The notes under the pieces: generated by a model
The model's input: only the letters and a program-made list of their open reading frames with translations
Database searches by the model: none
Told to the model about the DNA's origin: nothing
Shown: piece after piece, positions 32,347 through 42,077 of the stretch
Layout of the letters: each line of letters begins with the position of its first letter
Numbering within the stretch: position 1 is the stretch's first letter
Source: an uncultured Clostridia bacterium
GTDB lineage: Bacteria; Bacillota; Clostridia; Oscillospirales; CAG-272
Reading direction: 5' to 3'
NCBI GenBank assembly: GCA_947630625.1
Contig: CANRIL010000012.1
Coordinates: 1-61,940 of the forward strand
Length of the DNA: 61,940 nt
Translations under genes and position numbers: made by a program

Positions 32347-34041
32347 ATGCTGAGGTCACTTCACATTGAAAATATCGCCGTCATAAAGTCGCTTGACATT
32401 GAGCTTGACGGCGGGTTCACGGTGCTGACGGGCGGCACGGGCGCGGGAAAATCGGTCATAATCGACGCGATCTCGATGGTGTCCGGCGCGAAGGCGCAGC
32501 CGCAGCTCATAAGGACCGGGGAGGCGGGCGCGCGCGTGACGGCGCTGTTCACCGAGATCGACGGCGCGGCTGCCGCGCGGCTTTCCGAGCTCGGCGTCGA
32601 TGCCTCCGACGGGGAGCTCGAAGCGGAGCGGACGTTTACGGCGGACGGAAAGAGCACGGCGCGGCTGAACGGAAAAAGCGTTTCACAGGCGGCGATGCGA
32701 AGGGCTGTCTCGGCGCTTCTGTCGATAAACGGGCAGAGCGAGAGCTTGTCGCTCAGAACGGGAGATTCGCAGTTAGCGCTGATCGACGACTACGCCGAAA
32801 GCGCGCCGCTCTTTGAAAAATACTCATCTCTTTACGGCGAATACACCGCCGCAAAAGCCGTCGCCGAGGAAACGGAAAAGCTGTCGCGCGAAGGCGCGCT
32901 GACGGCGGATCTTTTGTCATATCAGGTCAAAGAGATAGACGCGGCGAAGCTGAAGCATGGCGAGGAAGAAGAGCTGCGCATGGAGGCGGCGAGGCTCCGG
33001 TCGGGCGAGAAAATAACGAAGCTTGCACGGCTCGTATACCGCGCCGCGTACCAGAACGAAAAGGGCGCGTCCGCCGCGTATCTGACAGACCGCGCCGCGA
33101 CGGCGCTTGAACAGCTCGCCGATTATTCGCCCGACGCCGCCTCTGACGCGGAAAAGCTCCGCTCGATCACATACGAACTTGAGGACATCGCGCGGCGCAC
33201 GTACAAGACGTTCGACCTCGGCGGCAGTATCGAGGAGGACCCCGCGGAGCGCCTTTCCGCGATCGAGGACAGGCTCGATCTGATCCATCGGCTCGAACGC
33301 AAATACGGAGCCGACATAGAATCCGTGCTCGCGCACAGGAAAAGCGCCGCCGACAAGCTTGACGCGATCGAAAATAACGAGGCGCGGACTGCCGAGGCAG
33401 AAGCCGCGCTTGCAAAGGCAAAAGCCGACGCTGAAGACGCGGGAGCGGCGCTGGCTGCGTGCCGCCGGGAAGGGGCGGCGCGGATGACGGAGGAGGTCTG
33501 CCGCGTGCTCGCGGAGCTCGATATGCCGAAGGTGAAGATCGAGGTGCGGTTTTCGGACTGCGGGCTTTCGCCGCTCGGCACCGAGAGCGCCGAGATATAT
33601 ATTTCGGCAAACGCTGGCGAGGACGTAAGGCCGCTGGCGCTCGCGGCGAGCGGCGGCGAGCTGTCGCGCGTGATGCTCGCGATCAAGAGCGTGAAGAGCC
33701 ACAGGTCGGGAGAGGCGACATTGATATATGATGAGATAGATTCGGGCGTCTCCGGCGCAACGTCGGGGAAGATCGGGCTGCGCCTGAGAAAGAGCGCCGA
33801 GGGCGCGCAGATAATCTGCGTGACTCATTCGGCACAGATCGCGGCGCTGGCGGACACGCATTTTCTGATCTCGAAGCACGAGGTCGGCGGCAGAACGGAA
33901 ACTACGGCAGTAAAGCTGTCCGGGGAGGCGCGGATAGACGAGATATCGCGCATAATCGGCGGCATCAACGTCACGGAAACACAAAAAAAGGCAGCCCGGG
34001 AACTTATCGCCGAGGGCAAAAAACTAAAAGGGAGACAGTGA
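32347..34041 (+). CDS. recN: DNA repair protein RecN
   Basis: 564 residues of the SMC-like RecN family: Walker A GGTGAGKSVIIDAI (near residue 30), two long coiled-coil segments around a short hinge, signature LAASGGELSRVML (near 431) and Walker B LIYDEIDSGVSG (near 457). RecN tethers broken ends early in double-strand break repair. It starts 3 bp after argR. spoIVB, which often follows recN in spore formers, is replaced by tyrS. Confidence 0.96.
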   Translation: MLRSLHIENIAVIKSLDIELDGGFTVLTGGTGAGKSVIIDAISMVSGAKAQPQLIRTGEAGARVTALFTEIDGAAAARLSELGVDASDGELEAERTFTADGKSTARLNGKSVSQAAMRRAVSALLSINGQSESLSLRTGDSQLALIDDYAESAPLFEKYSSLYGEYTAAKAVAEETEKLSREGALTADLLSYQVKEIDAAKLKHGEEEELRMEAARLRSGEKITKLARLVYRAAYQNEKGASAAYLTDRAATALEQLADYSPDAASDAEKLRSITYELEDIARRTYKTFDLGGSIEEDPAERLSAIEDRLDLIHRLERKYGADIESVLAHRKSAADKLDAIENNEARTAEAEAALAKAKADAEDAGAALAACRREGAARMTEEVCRVLAELDMPKVKIEVRFSDCGLSPLGTESAEIYISANAGEDVRPLALAASGGELSRVMLAIKSVKSHRSGEATLIYDEIDSGVSGATSGKIGLRLRKSAEGAQIICVTHSAQIAALADTHFLISKHEVGGRTETTAVKLSGEARIDEISRIIGGINVTETQKKAARELIAEGKKLKGRQ

Positions 34042-34051
34042 GGTACAACCA

Positions 34052-35275
34052 ATGGGAATTTATGAAGAACTGAAAGCGCGCGGACTTATAGCGCAGATGA
34101 CGAACGAGGACGAGATCAGAAACATAGTCAACGCCGGCAAGGCGACGTTTTACATCGGCTTTGACTGCACGGCGGACAGCCTGACGGCAGGCCATTTCAT
34201 GGCGCTGACGCTGATGAAGCGGCTGCAGGAGGCGGGCAACCGCCCGATCGCGCTGATCGGCGGCGGCACGACGATGATAGGCGACCCGTCCGGGCGCACC
34301 GACATGCGCCGTATGCTGACGCGCGAGGACATCGATCACAACGCCGAATGCTTCCGCCGCCAGATGGAACGCTTCATCGACTTCGGAGAGGGCGGCGCCA
34401 TGATGCTCAACAACGCCGACTGGCTTGCCTCGCTCAATTATATCGACCTTCTGCGCGAGGTCGGCGCATGCTTCTCGGTCAACAATATGCTCCGCGCCGA
34501 ATGTTATAAGCAGAGGATGGAGCGCGGACTTTCGTTCCTTGAATTCAACTATATGATAATGCAGTCATACGACTTCTACTACCTCTACAAAAATTACGGC
34601 TGCAACATGCAGTTCGGCGGGGATGATCAGTGGTCGAACATGCTCGGCGGCACGGAGCTCATCCGCCGCCTGCTCGGGGCGGACGCGCACGCGATGACGA
34701 TTATGCTCCTGACCGACTCGCAGGGCAACAAAATGGGCAAAACGGCGGGCAACGCCGTCTGGCTCGATCCGAACAAGACGAGCCCGTTCGACTTTTACCA
34801 GTATTGGCGCAACGTCGGCGACGCGGACGTGCTCAAGTGCATCCGCATGCTCACGTTCCTGCCGCTTGAACAGATCGATGAAATGTCAAGCTGGCAGGGG
34901 TCGGAGCTCAACCGCGCGAAGGAGATACTTGCGTACGAGCTGACAAAGCTCGTGCACGGCAAGGAGGAAGCCGACCGCGCCGAGGCGGGGGCGAAATCGT
35001 TCTTCGGCGGCTCCGGCGAATCGGAAAACGTGCCGACGACGGAGCTTTCGGATGCGGACTTCACGGACGGGAAGATCGGCATCCTTGACATGATGATAAA
35101 GGCGGGGCTCGCCCCGTCGCGCCGCGAGGGAAGAACGCTCGTCGTTCAGGGCGGCGTGCTGCTCGACGGCGCGCGCGTCACCGACCCGAATATGGCGCTC
35201 ACGAAGGAAGATATCGGCGGCGGCGTCGTTATCAAAAAGGGAAAGAAGACATATCATAGATATACGGTGAAATGA
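34052..35275 (+). CDS. tyrS: Tyrosyl-tRNA synthetase
   Basis: 407 residues of class I TyrRS: Rossmann core with GFDCTADSLTAGHFM (near residue 36-50), the tyrosine-binding NYMIMQSYDF block, KMGKT in place of KMSKS (near 229) and a C-terminal S4 domain. The HIGH motif reads TAGH, so its first His is replaced by Thr. It has no T-box leader because it follows recN after only 10 bp. The HAD gene overlaps its stop by 4 bp. Confidence 0.94.
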   Translation: MGIYEELKARGLIAQMTNEDEIRNIVNAGKATFYIGFDCTADSLTAGHFMALTLMKRLQEAGNRPIALIGGGTTMIGDPSGRTDMRRMLTREDIDHNAECFRRQMERFIDFGEGGAMMLNNADWLASLNYIDLLREVGACFSVNNMLRAECYKQRMERGLSFLEFNYMIMQSYDFYYLYKNYGCNMQFGGDDQWSNMLGGTELIRRLLGADAHAMTIMLLTDSQGNKMGKTAGNAVWLDPNKTSPFDFYQYWRNVGDADVLKCIRMLTFLPLEQIDEMSSWQGSELNRAKEILAYELTKLVHGKEEADRAEAGAKSFFGGSGESENVPTTELSDADFTDGKIGILDMMIKAGLAPSRREGRTLVVQGGVLLDGARVTDPNMALTKEDIGGGVVIKKGKKTYHRYTVK

Positions 35276-36000
35276 AGCGATACGATATAATTCTCTTTGA
35301 CGCGGACGGGACGCTCTACGATTTTGAAACGTCCGAGGCGCGCGCCGTCTCCGAGGTGCTCGAAGCGTGCGGCCTGCCGACCGACGAAGGCACGGTGAGA
35401 TTATACCACCGGATAAACGACGCTGAATGGAAGGCGCTCGAGCGCGGCGAGACGACGCGCGAACGGCTCAAGGTCGAAAGGTTTTCAAAGCTCCTTTCGC
35501 GCCTTTCCGAGGCGGGAATAAAAGGGAACGCGACGGCTGAGCAGATGTGCTCGATGTATGTTGAGGCGCTCTCGCGCCAGTGCGTCCTTTTCCCGGAGTC
35601 GGAGCCGGTATGCCGGGCGCTTTTCCCGCGCGCGCAGCTTTACATCATAACGAACGGGATAACGAACGTTCAGCGCGGGAGATTTGCGCGCTCGCCGATA
35701 ACGAAATATTTCCGCGACATCTTTATCTCCGAGGCGATGGGAGCCGTCAAGCCGGAGCGCAGGTATTTCGAGCTCGTGCTCGGCTCGATCGGTATCTCGG
35801 AGGAGGAGGCGCGGGAACGCGTGCTCGTCGTCGGAGATTCGCTTTCGAGCGATATAAAGGGAGCGTCGTCGATCGGGCTCGATTCGTGCTGGTTCAATCC
35901 CAAAGGGGAGGACGCCGGAGGCGCGCGCCCGACATATACGGTAAAGTCGCTTTATGAGCTGCTTGATATCTCTTGCGGCGGAGGAATAAATGCGGACTGA
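35272..36000 (+). CDS. HAD-family phosphatase (YjjG-like)
   Basis: 242 residues: HAD motifs FDADGTLYDF (near 9), TNG (near 129), KPERRYFE (near 161) and GDSLSSDIKGA (near 188), with a four-helix C1 cap. The nearest pattern is YjjG/PynA-type nucleotidase, which removes phosphate from (often non-canonical) nucleoside monophosphates. The substrate is not proven. It overlaps tyrS and murB, so the three are probably co-translated. Confidence 0.88.
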   Translation: MKRYDIILFDADGTLYDFETSEARAVSEVLEACGLPTDEGTVRLYHRINDAEWKALERGETTRERLKVERFSKLLSRLSEAGIKGNATAEQMCSMYVEALSRQCVLFPESEPVCRALFPRAQLYIITNGITNVQRGRFARSPITKYFRDIFISEAMGAVKPERRYFELVLGSIGISEEEARERVLVVGDSLSSDIKGASSIGLDSCWFNPKGEDAGGARPTYTVKSLYELLDISCGGGINAD

Positions 36001-36892
36001 AGAGATCATCTCCTTTCTCAAGGCTGATGAAAATTTCGATTTTACGACGGACACGCCGGCGTCTTCGCTGACGAGCTTCCGCGTCGGCGGGCGCGTGCGC
36101 GTCGTCGCGTATCCGAAAAACAGGGATGCGTTCTGCGAACTCACGCGCCGCCTTGCTTCGTCGGAGACAAAATATGTTGTTCTCGGCTGCGGCTCAAACG
36201 TGCTGGCACCCGACGAAGGATACGACGGAGTTTTCGTCATGACGACGAAGCTGACGGGGCTTTCGATCGAAGGGAATACGCTCACGGCGGAGTGCGGGCG
36301 GGGGATAACCTCGTGCGCATCTTCTGCCGCGCGCGCGGGGCTCGGCGGACTTGCGTTCGCGTATGGGATACCCGGCAGCGTCGGCGGCGCGGTATACATG
36401 AACGCGGGCGCTTACGGCTCCGAAATAAAGGACATAATAATTTCGGCGGACTGCTGGGACGCGGCGCGCGGCGAGGTTCTGACGCTGACGAAAGACGAAC
36501 TCCGCTTCGGCTATCGCGACAGCGCGCTCAGGCATAACGGGCTGACGGTGCTCAGCGCCGCGTTTTCGCTTTTCCCGGAGGACACCGAAAAAATAACGGC
36601 GGAGATGAACGATTACATGAACCGCCGCCGCGACAAGCAGCCGCTCGAATATCCGAGCGCCGGCAGCGTCTTCAAGCGCGCGCCCGGTCATTTTACGGGC
36701 AAGCTCATCGAGGACGCGGGGCTCAAGGGATACCGCGTCGGCGGCGCGGAAGTGTCGGAAAAACACGCCGGATTCATAATCAATGCGGGCGGCGCGACGG
36801 CGGAGGACGTAAAAACGCTCGTCGCCGTCATCGAGGCGCGCGTATTTGAGCTGTTCGGCGTGCGGCTCGAGCGGGAGCTCATTTATCTATGA
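35990..36892 (+). CDS. murB: UDP-N-acetylenolpyruvoylglucosamine reductase MurB
   Basis: 300 residues, FAD-binding type with SFRVGGRVRVVAYP (near 28), GCGSNVLAPDEGYDGV (near 65), YGIPGSVGGAVYMNAGAYG (near 125) and SAGSVFKRAPGHFTGKL (near 224), as in type II MurB. It reduces the enolpyruvyl group to give UDP-MurNAc. It overlaps the HAD gene by 11 bp and whiA by 4 bp. rapZ and yvcK, which often sit between murB and whiA, are missing here. Confidence 0.95.
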   Translation: MRTEEIISFLKADENFDFTTDTPASSLTSFRVGGRVRVVAYPKNRDAFCELTRRLASSETKYVVLGCGSNVLAPDEGYDGVFVMTTKLTGLSIEGNTLTAECGRGITSCASSAARAGLGGLAFAYGIPGSVGGAVYMNAGAYGSEIKDIIISADCWDAARGEVLTLTKDELRFGYRDSALRHNGLTVLSAAFSLFPEDTEKITAEMNDYMNRRRDKQPLEYPSAGSVFKRAPGHFTGKLIEDAGLKGYRVGGAEVSEKHAGFIINAGGATAEDVKTLVAVIEARVFELFGVRLERELIYL

Positions 36893-37737
36893 CGGAATCA
36901 TATTCAAAATCGCTGCGGCGCGAGATGATCTCGCACAGCCCGAAAAAATTCTGCTGCCGCAATAATCTCCTGCGCGCGATGACGGCGTGCACCGGCGGCG
37001 CTCCGCTTCGCGACGCGGACGCCGCGGCATATTATAACTCGCTTTTGTCTGAGGCGAAATCGAAATCATGCGCGCCCGACGCGTCCCCCGACCTTGGGGA
37101 CGTGTCCGCGCTCCGCTGCGCCGGGTGCCGCCCGGCGATCTTGCGCGGGATATTCATCGCCGTCGGCTCGGTCACGGACCCCGCAAGGCACGAATCAAAT
37201 CTCGACCTCGCGTTCCGCTCGGAGGCGAGGGCTGAGGCGATTTGGAAGTACCTGCTTTCGGCGGGGTTTGATTTCAGGCGGCGCACGCGGCGCGGGAGCG
37301 TCGTGCTCTACATGAAATCGGGCGAGGCGATAGCCGATTTCTTTGCCGAGGCGGGGATAAACCGCGTGCTTTACGACGTTTCGAACGCCGGGCTCATCTC
37401 CGATGTCTCGAATTTTGCGAACAGACGTTATAACGCGGACATATCGAATCTGACGCGCTCGACCGAGGCGTCAGTCTGCGTCTGCGACGCGATAAGGTCG
37501 CTTGAAGCGGCGGGGAAGCTGCATCTGCTCGACGAGACGCTTTATGAAACGGCGATGCTCCGCCTCGAATACCCGGAGCTCACGCTTTCGCAGCTCGCCG
37601 CCGCCTCCCCGAAACGGCTCACAAAATCGACGCTTTATAACAGGCTCCGCCGCATCATGGCGATCGCCGAGGAATATAGATCGACCGGCGGACAAGCCGC
37701 CTGCGGAGAAGGCGAGCATAAAAAGCAGGAAGATTAA
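36889..37737 (+). CDS. whiA: DNA-binding protein WhiA
   Basis: 282 residues: N-terminal domain related to LAGLIDADG homing endonucleases (LRCAGCRPAILRGIFIAVGSVTDP near 74-97) and a C-terminal helix-turn-helix (LSQLAAASPKRLTKSTLYNRLRRI near 226-249). WhiA controls division and sporulation genes in actinobacteria and affects division in Firmicutes. A 4-bp overlap joins it to murB. dnaE follows after 77 bp. Confidence 0.93.
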   Translation: MTESYSKSLRREMISHSPKKFCCRNNLLRAMTACTGGAPLRDADAAAYYNSLLSEAKSKSCAPDASPDLGDVSALRCAGCRPAILRGIFIAVGSVTDPARHESNLDLAFRSEARAEAIWKYLLSAGFDFRRRTRRGSVVLYMKSGEAIADFFAEAGINRVLYDVSNAGLISDVSNFANRRYNADISNLTRSTEASVCVCDAIRSLEAAGKLHLLDETLYETAMLRLEYPELTLSQLAAASPKRLTKSTLYNRLRRIMAIAEEYRSTGGQAACGEGEHKKQED

Positions 37738-37814
37738 AAAAATATTTAACATAACATCATCACATTAATTCCCCCCCTCCAAAGGGGGGCGCAAATATAT
37801 AAAGGGGGCGCATC

Positions 37815-40800
37815 ATGGCGGATTTTGTTCACCTTCATCTTCACAGCGAATACAGTCTGCTCGACGGCGCGTGCAGGATCAGGGACATCCCGAAGCTCGC
37901 GCGCGAGATGGGACATAAAGCCGTCGCGCTCACCGACCACGGCGTCATGTACGGCGCAATCGAATTTTACCTCGCGTGCGAACGCGAGGGGATAAAGCCG
38001 ATAATCGGCTGCGAGGTGTACGTCGCGCCCGGCTCGCGCCTCGATAAAAGCGGACGGCAGTCGGGGCTGTCGCATCTTGTGCTGCTTTGCAAAAACGAGA
38101 CGGGGTATAAAAATCTCATAAAGCTCGTGTCCTTATCGTTTACGGAGGGGTTTTATTCAAAGCCGCGCGTCGACCGCGAGCTTCTGAAAAAATACAGCGG
38201 CGGGCTCGTCGCGCTGTCGGCGTGCCTTTCCGGCGCGATACCGAAGGCGATATCGGCGGGCGACTTTGACGGCGCGCGCGACGAGGCGCTTTTCATGGCT
38301 GAAACGTTCGGGCGCGATAACTTTTATCTCGAACTTCAGGATCACGGGATAAGGGAACAGCGTCAGGTCAACGCTGCCCTCATAAAGCTGGCGGGGGAGA
38401 CGGGCATCGGGCTCGTCGCGACGAACGACGTTCACTATCTGCGCCGCGCCGACGCGGACACGCAGGCGGTCCTTATGTGCATCGGGATGAATACGGTCAT
38501 AACGGACGGGCGTCCGCTCGGCTTTGAGGAAGACGAATTCTATTATAAGTCGACCGACGAGATGACGCGCCTTTTCGGCAGCGTCGACGGCGGCTCGCCG
38601 ATCGCCAATACCGTCAAGATCGCCGACATGTGCGACCTTCATTTCAGCTTTGATAAAGTTTATATGCCGCGCTTCCCGTTCACGGGCGGCGTCGACCCGA
38701 CCGTGTTTCTGACCGAGAAGACTGAGGCGGGACTTTCGGACCGGGTTTCGCGCGGGCATATCGTTTATGACGCGGACTATCCCGAATCTATGTACCGCGA
38801 GCGCGTGAAATACGAGCTTTCGGTCATATCTGGGATGGGATACAGCGAATATTACCTTATAGTCGCGGACTTCATTGGATTTGCAAAGTCGCACGGCATA
38901 CCGGTCGGTCCCGGCCGCGGCAGCGGAGCCGGGAGCCTTGTCGCGTACCTGATCGGCATAACGGACATCGACCCCTTGCGGTTCGGGCTTTTGTTTGAGC
39001 GGTTTTTGAATCCGGAGCGCGTCAGTCTGCCCGATTTCGATGTAGATTTCAGCTACGAGCGGCGGGGCGAGGTCATAGAATACGTGCGCGAAAAATACGG
39101 CGCGCAGCATGTCGCGCAGATAATCGCGTTCGGCACGATGGCGGCGCGCGCCTCCGTGCGCGATGTCGGCAGGGCGCTCGGCATGTCGTATGCCGATACG
39201 GACGCCGTCGCGAAGCTGATACCGCGTTCGCCCGACGTGACGCTCGAGGAGGCGATGAAGGGCGATGAGCTGTCGGATATGTACACATCGTCCCCGAACG
39301 TCCGCCGCCTGCTCGATGTGGCGCGCGCGATAGAGGGAATGCCGCGCCACGCGACGACGCACCCGGCGGGCGTCGTCATAACGAGCGAGCCCGTCTCCGA
39401 CATCGTGCCGCTCTCGAAAAACGGGGACACCGTCGTGACGCAGTACGAGATGAACACGGCGGCAAAGGTCGGGCTCGTCAAATTTGATTTTCTCGCGCTC
39501 CGCTATTTAGAAATAGTTGACAGCGCCGTTTCACGTATACGCGAGACGGAGCCGGACTTCGATATAAGGCTGATCCCGGACGCGGACAGGGAAACGATGG
39601 CGATGATAAGCGCCGGGGACACAAACGGCGTCTTCCAGCTTGAAAGTCCAGGCATGAAGCGCATGCTGACCCAGCTTCTGCCGGAGAATCTGACAGACCT
39701 GATCGCTGCAATTTCGCTATATAGACCCGGCCCCATGGACAGCATACCGCAGTATATCGCCGTCAAAAACGGCGTGGGCAAGCCGAAATACAGCTCGCCC
39801 GAAATGATAGAGATACTGCGCGACACGTACGGATGTATAGTTTATCAGGAACACGTCATGCAGATATTCCGCGCGATCGCCGGGTATTCGTTTGCGCGCG
39901 CCGACGTTGTCCGCCGCGCGATGTCGAAGAAAAAGGCGGAGGCGCTGCTCGCGGAGCGGGGGGATTTCCTCGCCGGAGCCGTGAAGCACGGCATGACCGA
40001 GGCTGAGGCGGCGGAGCTGTTCGACGATATGGCGTCGTTTTCAAGCTACGCGTACAACAAGAGCCACGCGTCCGCATACGCGGTCATAACTTACGAGACT
40101 GCGTATCTGAAGCGCCATTATAAAAAGGAATATTTTGCCTCGCTGCTCGATTCCGTGCTCGGCTCGGAATCAAAGACCGCGGCGTATATATCGGAATGCG
40201 AGCGGAGCGGGATTTCCGTTCTGCCGCCGGACATAAACGAGAGCCTTGCCGACTACACGACCGGCGACTACGGCATAAGGTACGGGCTCGCGGCGCTCAA
40301 GGGGCTCGGCAGGCAGTTCATTGATGTGATCGCGGCGGAGCGGGAGAGGGGCGGCGCGTTTGCGTCGTTTTATGATTTCGCGCGCCGGATGAGCGAATAC
40401 GACCTCAACAAAAAGCAGGTCGAGGCGCTCATAAAGAGCGGCGCGTTTGACAGGCTCGGCGTGGAGCGGAGCCGTCTGCTCGCAGTTTACGACCTCATAC
40501 TTGACGAGCTGCACGAAAAAAGGCGGCGCGGAGTCTCAGGGCAGCTTGATATGTTCTCGACTGCCGCAGCCGAAGGAGGGGACGAGGCGGCGGACTACGA
40601 CTATCCCGAAATTCCGGAGCTGCCGCGGGCGCGGCTGCTCGAACTTGAAAAGGAAGTTTCGGGCATGTATTTTTCCGGCCATATCCTCGACGATTATGAG
40701 GACGAATGCCGCGCCGTCCCGCACGTGCCGATCGGTGAGATAGTCGAGGACGAGCCAAGCGTCGAGGGCGAGGAAACGGAAGGCGATGTCGGAGCCACAG

Positions 40801-41411
40801 CGGGGACAAAGTTTTCGGACAAGGAACGCGTGGCGCTCGTCGGGATCATCACGAAGCGCACCCCGAAGCAGACGAAGCGCGGGGATCAGATGATGTTTTT
40901 CACGCTCCAGGATAAGACGGGCGAGATAGAGGTCGTCGTTTTCCCGCGCGTGCTCACAAGGTATGAGCGCGAAATTTCGGCGGACGCGCCGATATACGTC
41001 GCGGGCGAGCTTTCGGTCGAGGACGAAAAAGCGCCGAAGCTGCTGCTCGGAGAAGCATATATTTTAACGGAACGCGCGTCCGCACAGCAAAAAGAGGCGG
41101 ACGCGGGGAAAGATATGACGGAAAGACAAAAAACGGAGGCTGCCGAAAAAATGAACGGTGCTGTGGCAAAAGCCGATATCGGGCGCGCGCCCTCTAAAAT
41201 TTTTCTTCGCGTGCCTTCCGCCGATTCGGCGGAACGCATAAGGGCGGAGGCGCTCGTTGAAATTTTCTGCGGGAGCGTCCCCGTGTTTTTCTTCGACAGC
41301 GACGCCGGAAAATACGAGCGTTTCACGCGCGCAGGCGCTGACGGCGGCTCCGCCCGCCTCATGAACGAACTTCGCGCGCTTCTCGGCGACGATAACGTTG
41401 CGATCCGCTGA
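37815..41411 (+). CDS. dnaE: DNA polymerase III alpha subunit DnaE
   Basis: 1198 residues: N-terminal PHP domain (HLHSEYSLLDG at residues 5-15), polymerase core with GPGRGSGAGSLVAY (near 363) and the catalytic PDFDVDF (near 406), tandem HhH, then an OB-fold (near 1015-1090). As a C-family polymerase it replicates DNA. In Firmicutes DnaE usually works beside PolC and extends RNA primers. The gene is full length. AAAGGGGGCGCATC precedes the ATG. A loose repeat block follows the stop codon. Confidence 0.96.
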   Translation: MADFVHLHLHSEYSLLDGACRIRDIPKLAREMGHKAVALTDHGVMYGAIEFYLACEREGIKPIIGCEVYVAPGSRLDKSGRQSGLSHLVLLCKNETGYKNLIKLVSLSFTEGFYSKPRVDRELLKKYSGGLVALSACLSGAIPKAISAGDFDGARDEALFMAETFGRDNFYLELQDHGIREQRQVNAALIKLAGETGIGLVATNDVHYLRRADADTQAVLMCIGMNTVITDGRPLGFEEDEFYYKSTDEMTRLFGSVDGGSPIANTVKIADMCDLHFSFDKVYMPRFPFTGGVDPTVFLTEKTEAGLSDRVSRGHIVYDADYPESMYRERVKYELSVISGMGYSEYYLIVADFIGFAKSHGIPVGPGRGSGAGSLVAYLIGITDIDPLRFGLLFERFLNPERVSLPDFDVDFSYERRGEVIEYVREKYGAQHVAQIIAFGTMAARASVRDVGRALGMSYADTDAVAKLIPRSPDVTLEEAMKGDELSDMYTSSPNVRRLLDVARAIEGMPRHATTHPAGVVITSEPVSDIVPLSKNGDTVVTQYEMNTAAKVGLVKFDFLALRYLEIVDSAVSRIRETEPDFDIRLIPDADRETMAMISAGDTNGVFQLESPGMKRMLTQLLPENLTDLIAAISLYRPGPMDSIPQYIAVKNGVGKPKYSSPEMIEILRDTYGCIVYQEHVMQIFRAIAGYSFARADVVRRAMSKKKAEALLAERGDFLAGAVKHGMTEAEAAELFDDMASFSSYAYNKSHASAYAVITYETAYLKRHYKKEYFASLLDSVLGSESKTAAYISECERSGISVLPPDINESLADYTTGDYGIRYGLAALKGLGRQFIDVIAAERERGGAFASFYDFARRMSEYDLNKKQVEALIKSGAFDRLGVERSRLLAVYDLILDELHEKRRRGVSGQLDMFSTAAAEGGDEAADYDYPEIPELPRARLLELEKEVSGMYFSGHILDDYEDECRAVPHVPIGEIVEDEPSVEGEETEGDVGATAGTKFSDKERVALVGIITKRTPKQTKRGDQMMFFTLQDKTGEIEVVVFPRVLTRYEREISADAPIYVAGELSVEDEKAPKLLLGEAYILTERASAQQKEADAGKDMTERQKTEAAEKMNGAVAKADIGRAPSKIFLRVPSADSAERIRAEALVEIFCGSVPVFFFDSDAGKYERFTRAGADGGSARLMNELRALLGDDNVAIR

Positions 41412-41429
41412 CATCGGCGGGCGTCGTTC

Positions 41430-41545
41430 GCGCACTCACCGATGATATGCCGCGCTGCGTCGTTTGCGAACCTCGGCGGTGATATGCCGCTTGCGGCGTC
41501 GCGAACTATACGATGATATGCCGCCCTGCGGCTTTTTCGCGAACA
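41430..41545 (+). repeat. Degenerate repeat after dnaE, ~33-37 bp unit
   Basis: GATATGCCGC occurs near 41444, 41481 and 41514, each followed by CTGCG/TTGCGG, TCG and GCGAAC. Three copies decay through the gap between dnaE and the next, convergent gene. Confidence 0.75.
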
Positions 41546-41578
41546 CAATAACCGCGCCGCGTCAGATTAGATTATCCG

Positions 41579-41944
41579 TCAGCTTGTGAATGCCTCGATC
41601 AGGCGCATGAGCCCGTCTTTGTCGCATTCGATCCCGTCTTTGAGCATCTCTGCCGTCTTTTCGGGGAGCGTGAAGACGAAAGTATCTATCACATAAAGCG
41701 GCTCGCCAAGCGGCTCGCCGCCCTTTAATGAATAGATGCCGATCTTCCCGTCCGTTTCGCGGACGATATAGCGCGCATCGTCCTCCTCGGTTTTGTTGAA
41801 GACGGCGGCGGACGGCTCGCCGTACGTTTCGGCGTCGGCGGTGAAATCGGGGCTGCCGAAGATCGTGCCGCAGAGCGCGGCGCTGACCGAGATGAGCGAG
41901 GCGGCGGCGAGCGCTAAGAGTGCGTGACGAAAGAGTTTTCTCAT
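41579..41944 (-). CDS. Small exported protein (BofC C-terminal-like)
   Basis: 121 residues with a signal anchor (ALLALAAASLISVSAALCGTIFG) and a compact C-terminal domain, YIVRETDGKIGIYSLKG and DTFVFTLPEKTAEMLKDGI ending in LIEAFTS. This pattern resembles the C-terminal domain of BofC-like clostridial proteins, a weak call. It lies convergent with dnaE and divergent from the penicillin-binding protein gene. The role is not known. BofC itself acts in the forespore signal pathway. Confidence 0.65.
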   Translation of the reverse strand: MRKLFRHALLALAAASLISVSAALCGTIFGSPDFTADAETYGEPSAAVFNKTEEDDARYIVRETDGKIGIYSLKGGEPLGEPLYVIDTFVFTLPEKTAEMLKDGIECDKDGLMRLIEAFTS

Positions 41945-42012
41945 AAATTTTCCTTTTTAATTTCGGTTTCACATCATATTTTTCGCACATAACCGAAAAA
42001 TATCCGCGTTTA

Positions 42013-42044
42013 TTCACAGTTTGTTCATATCCTTGGTATATAAT
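42013..42044 (+). promoter_or_regulatory. Promoter of the penicillin-binding protein gene
   Basis: TTCACA (42013-42018), 18 bp, TATATA followed by AT (42037-42044) with TTGG before it. A TATAAT at 42039-42044 overlaps, so the exact -10 is uncertain. It sits about 35 bp before the start codon. Confidence 0.6.
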
Positions 42045-42077
42045 ATATACGTGAAAATCTTTCCTGGCGGTGATGCT

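Noticed and set aside
34041..34052. T-box riboswitch before tyrS
   Set aside because: Only 10 bp separate recN and tyrS, with no room for a leader.
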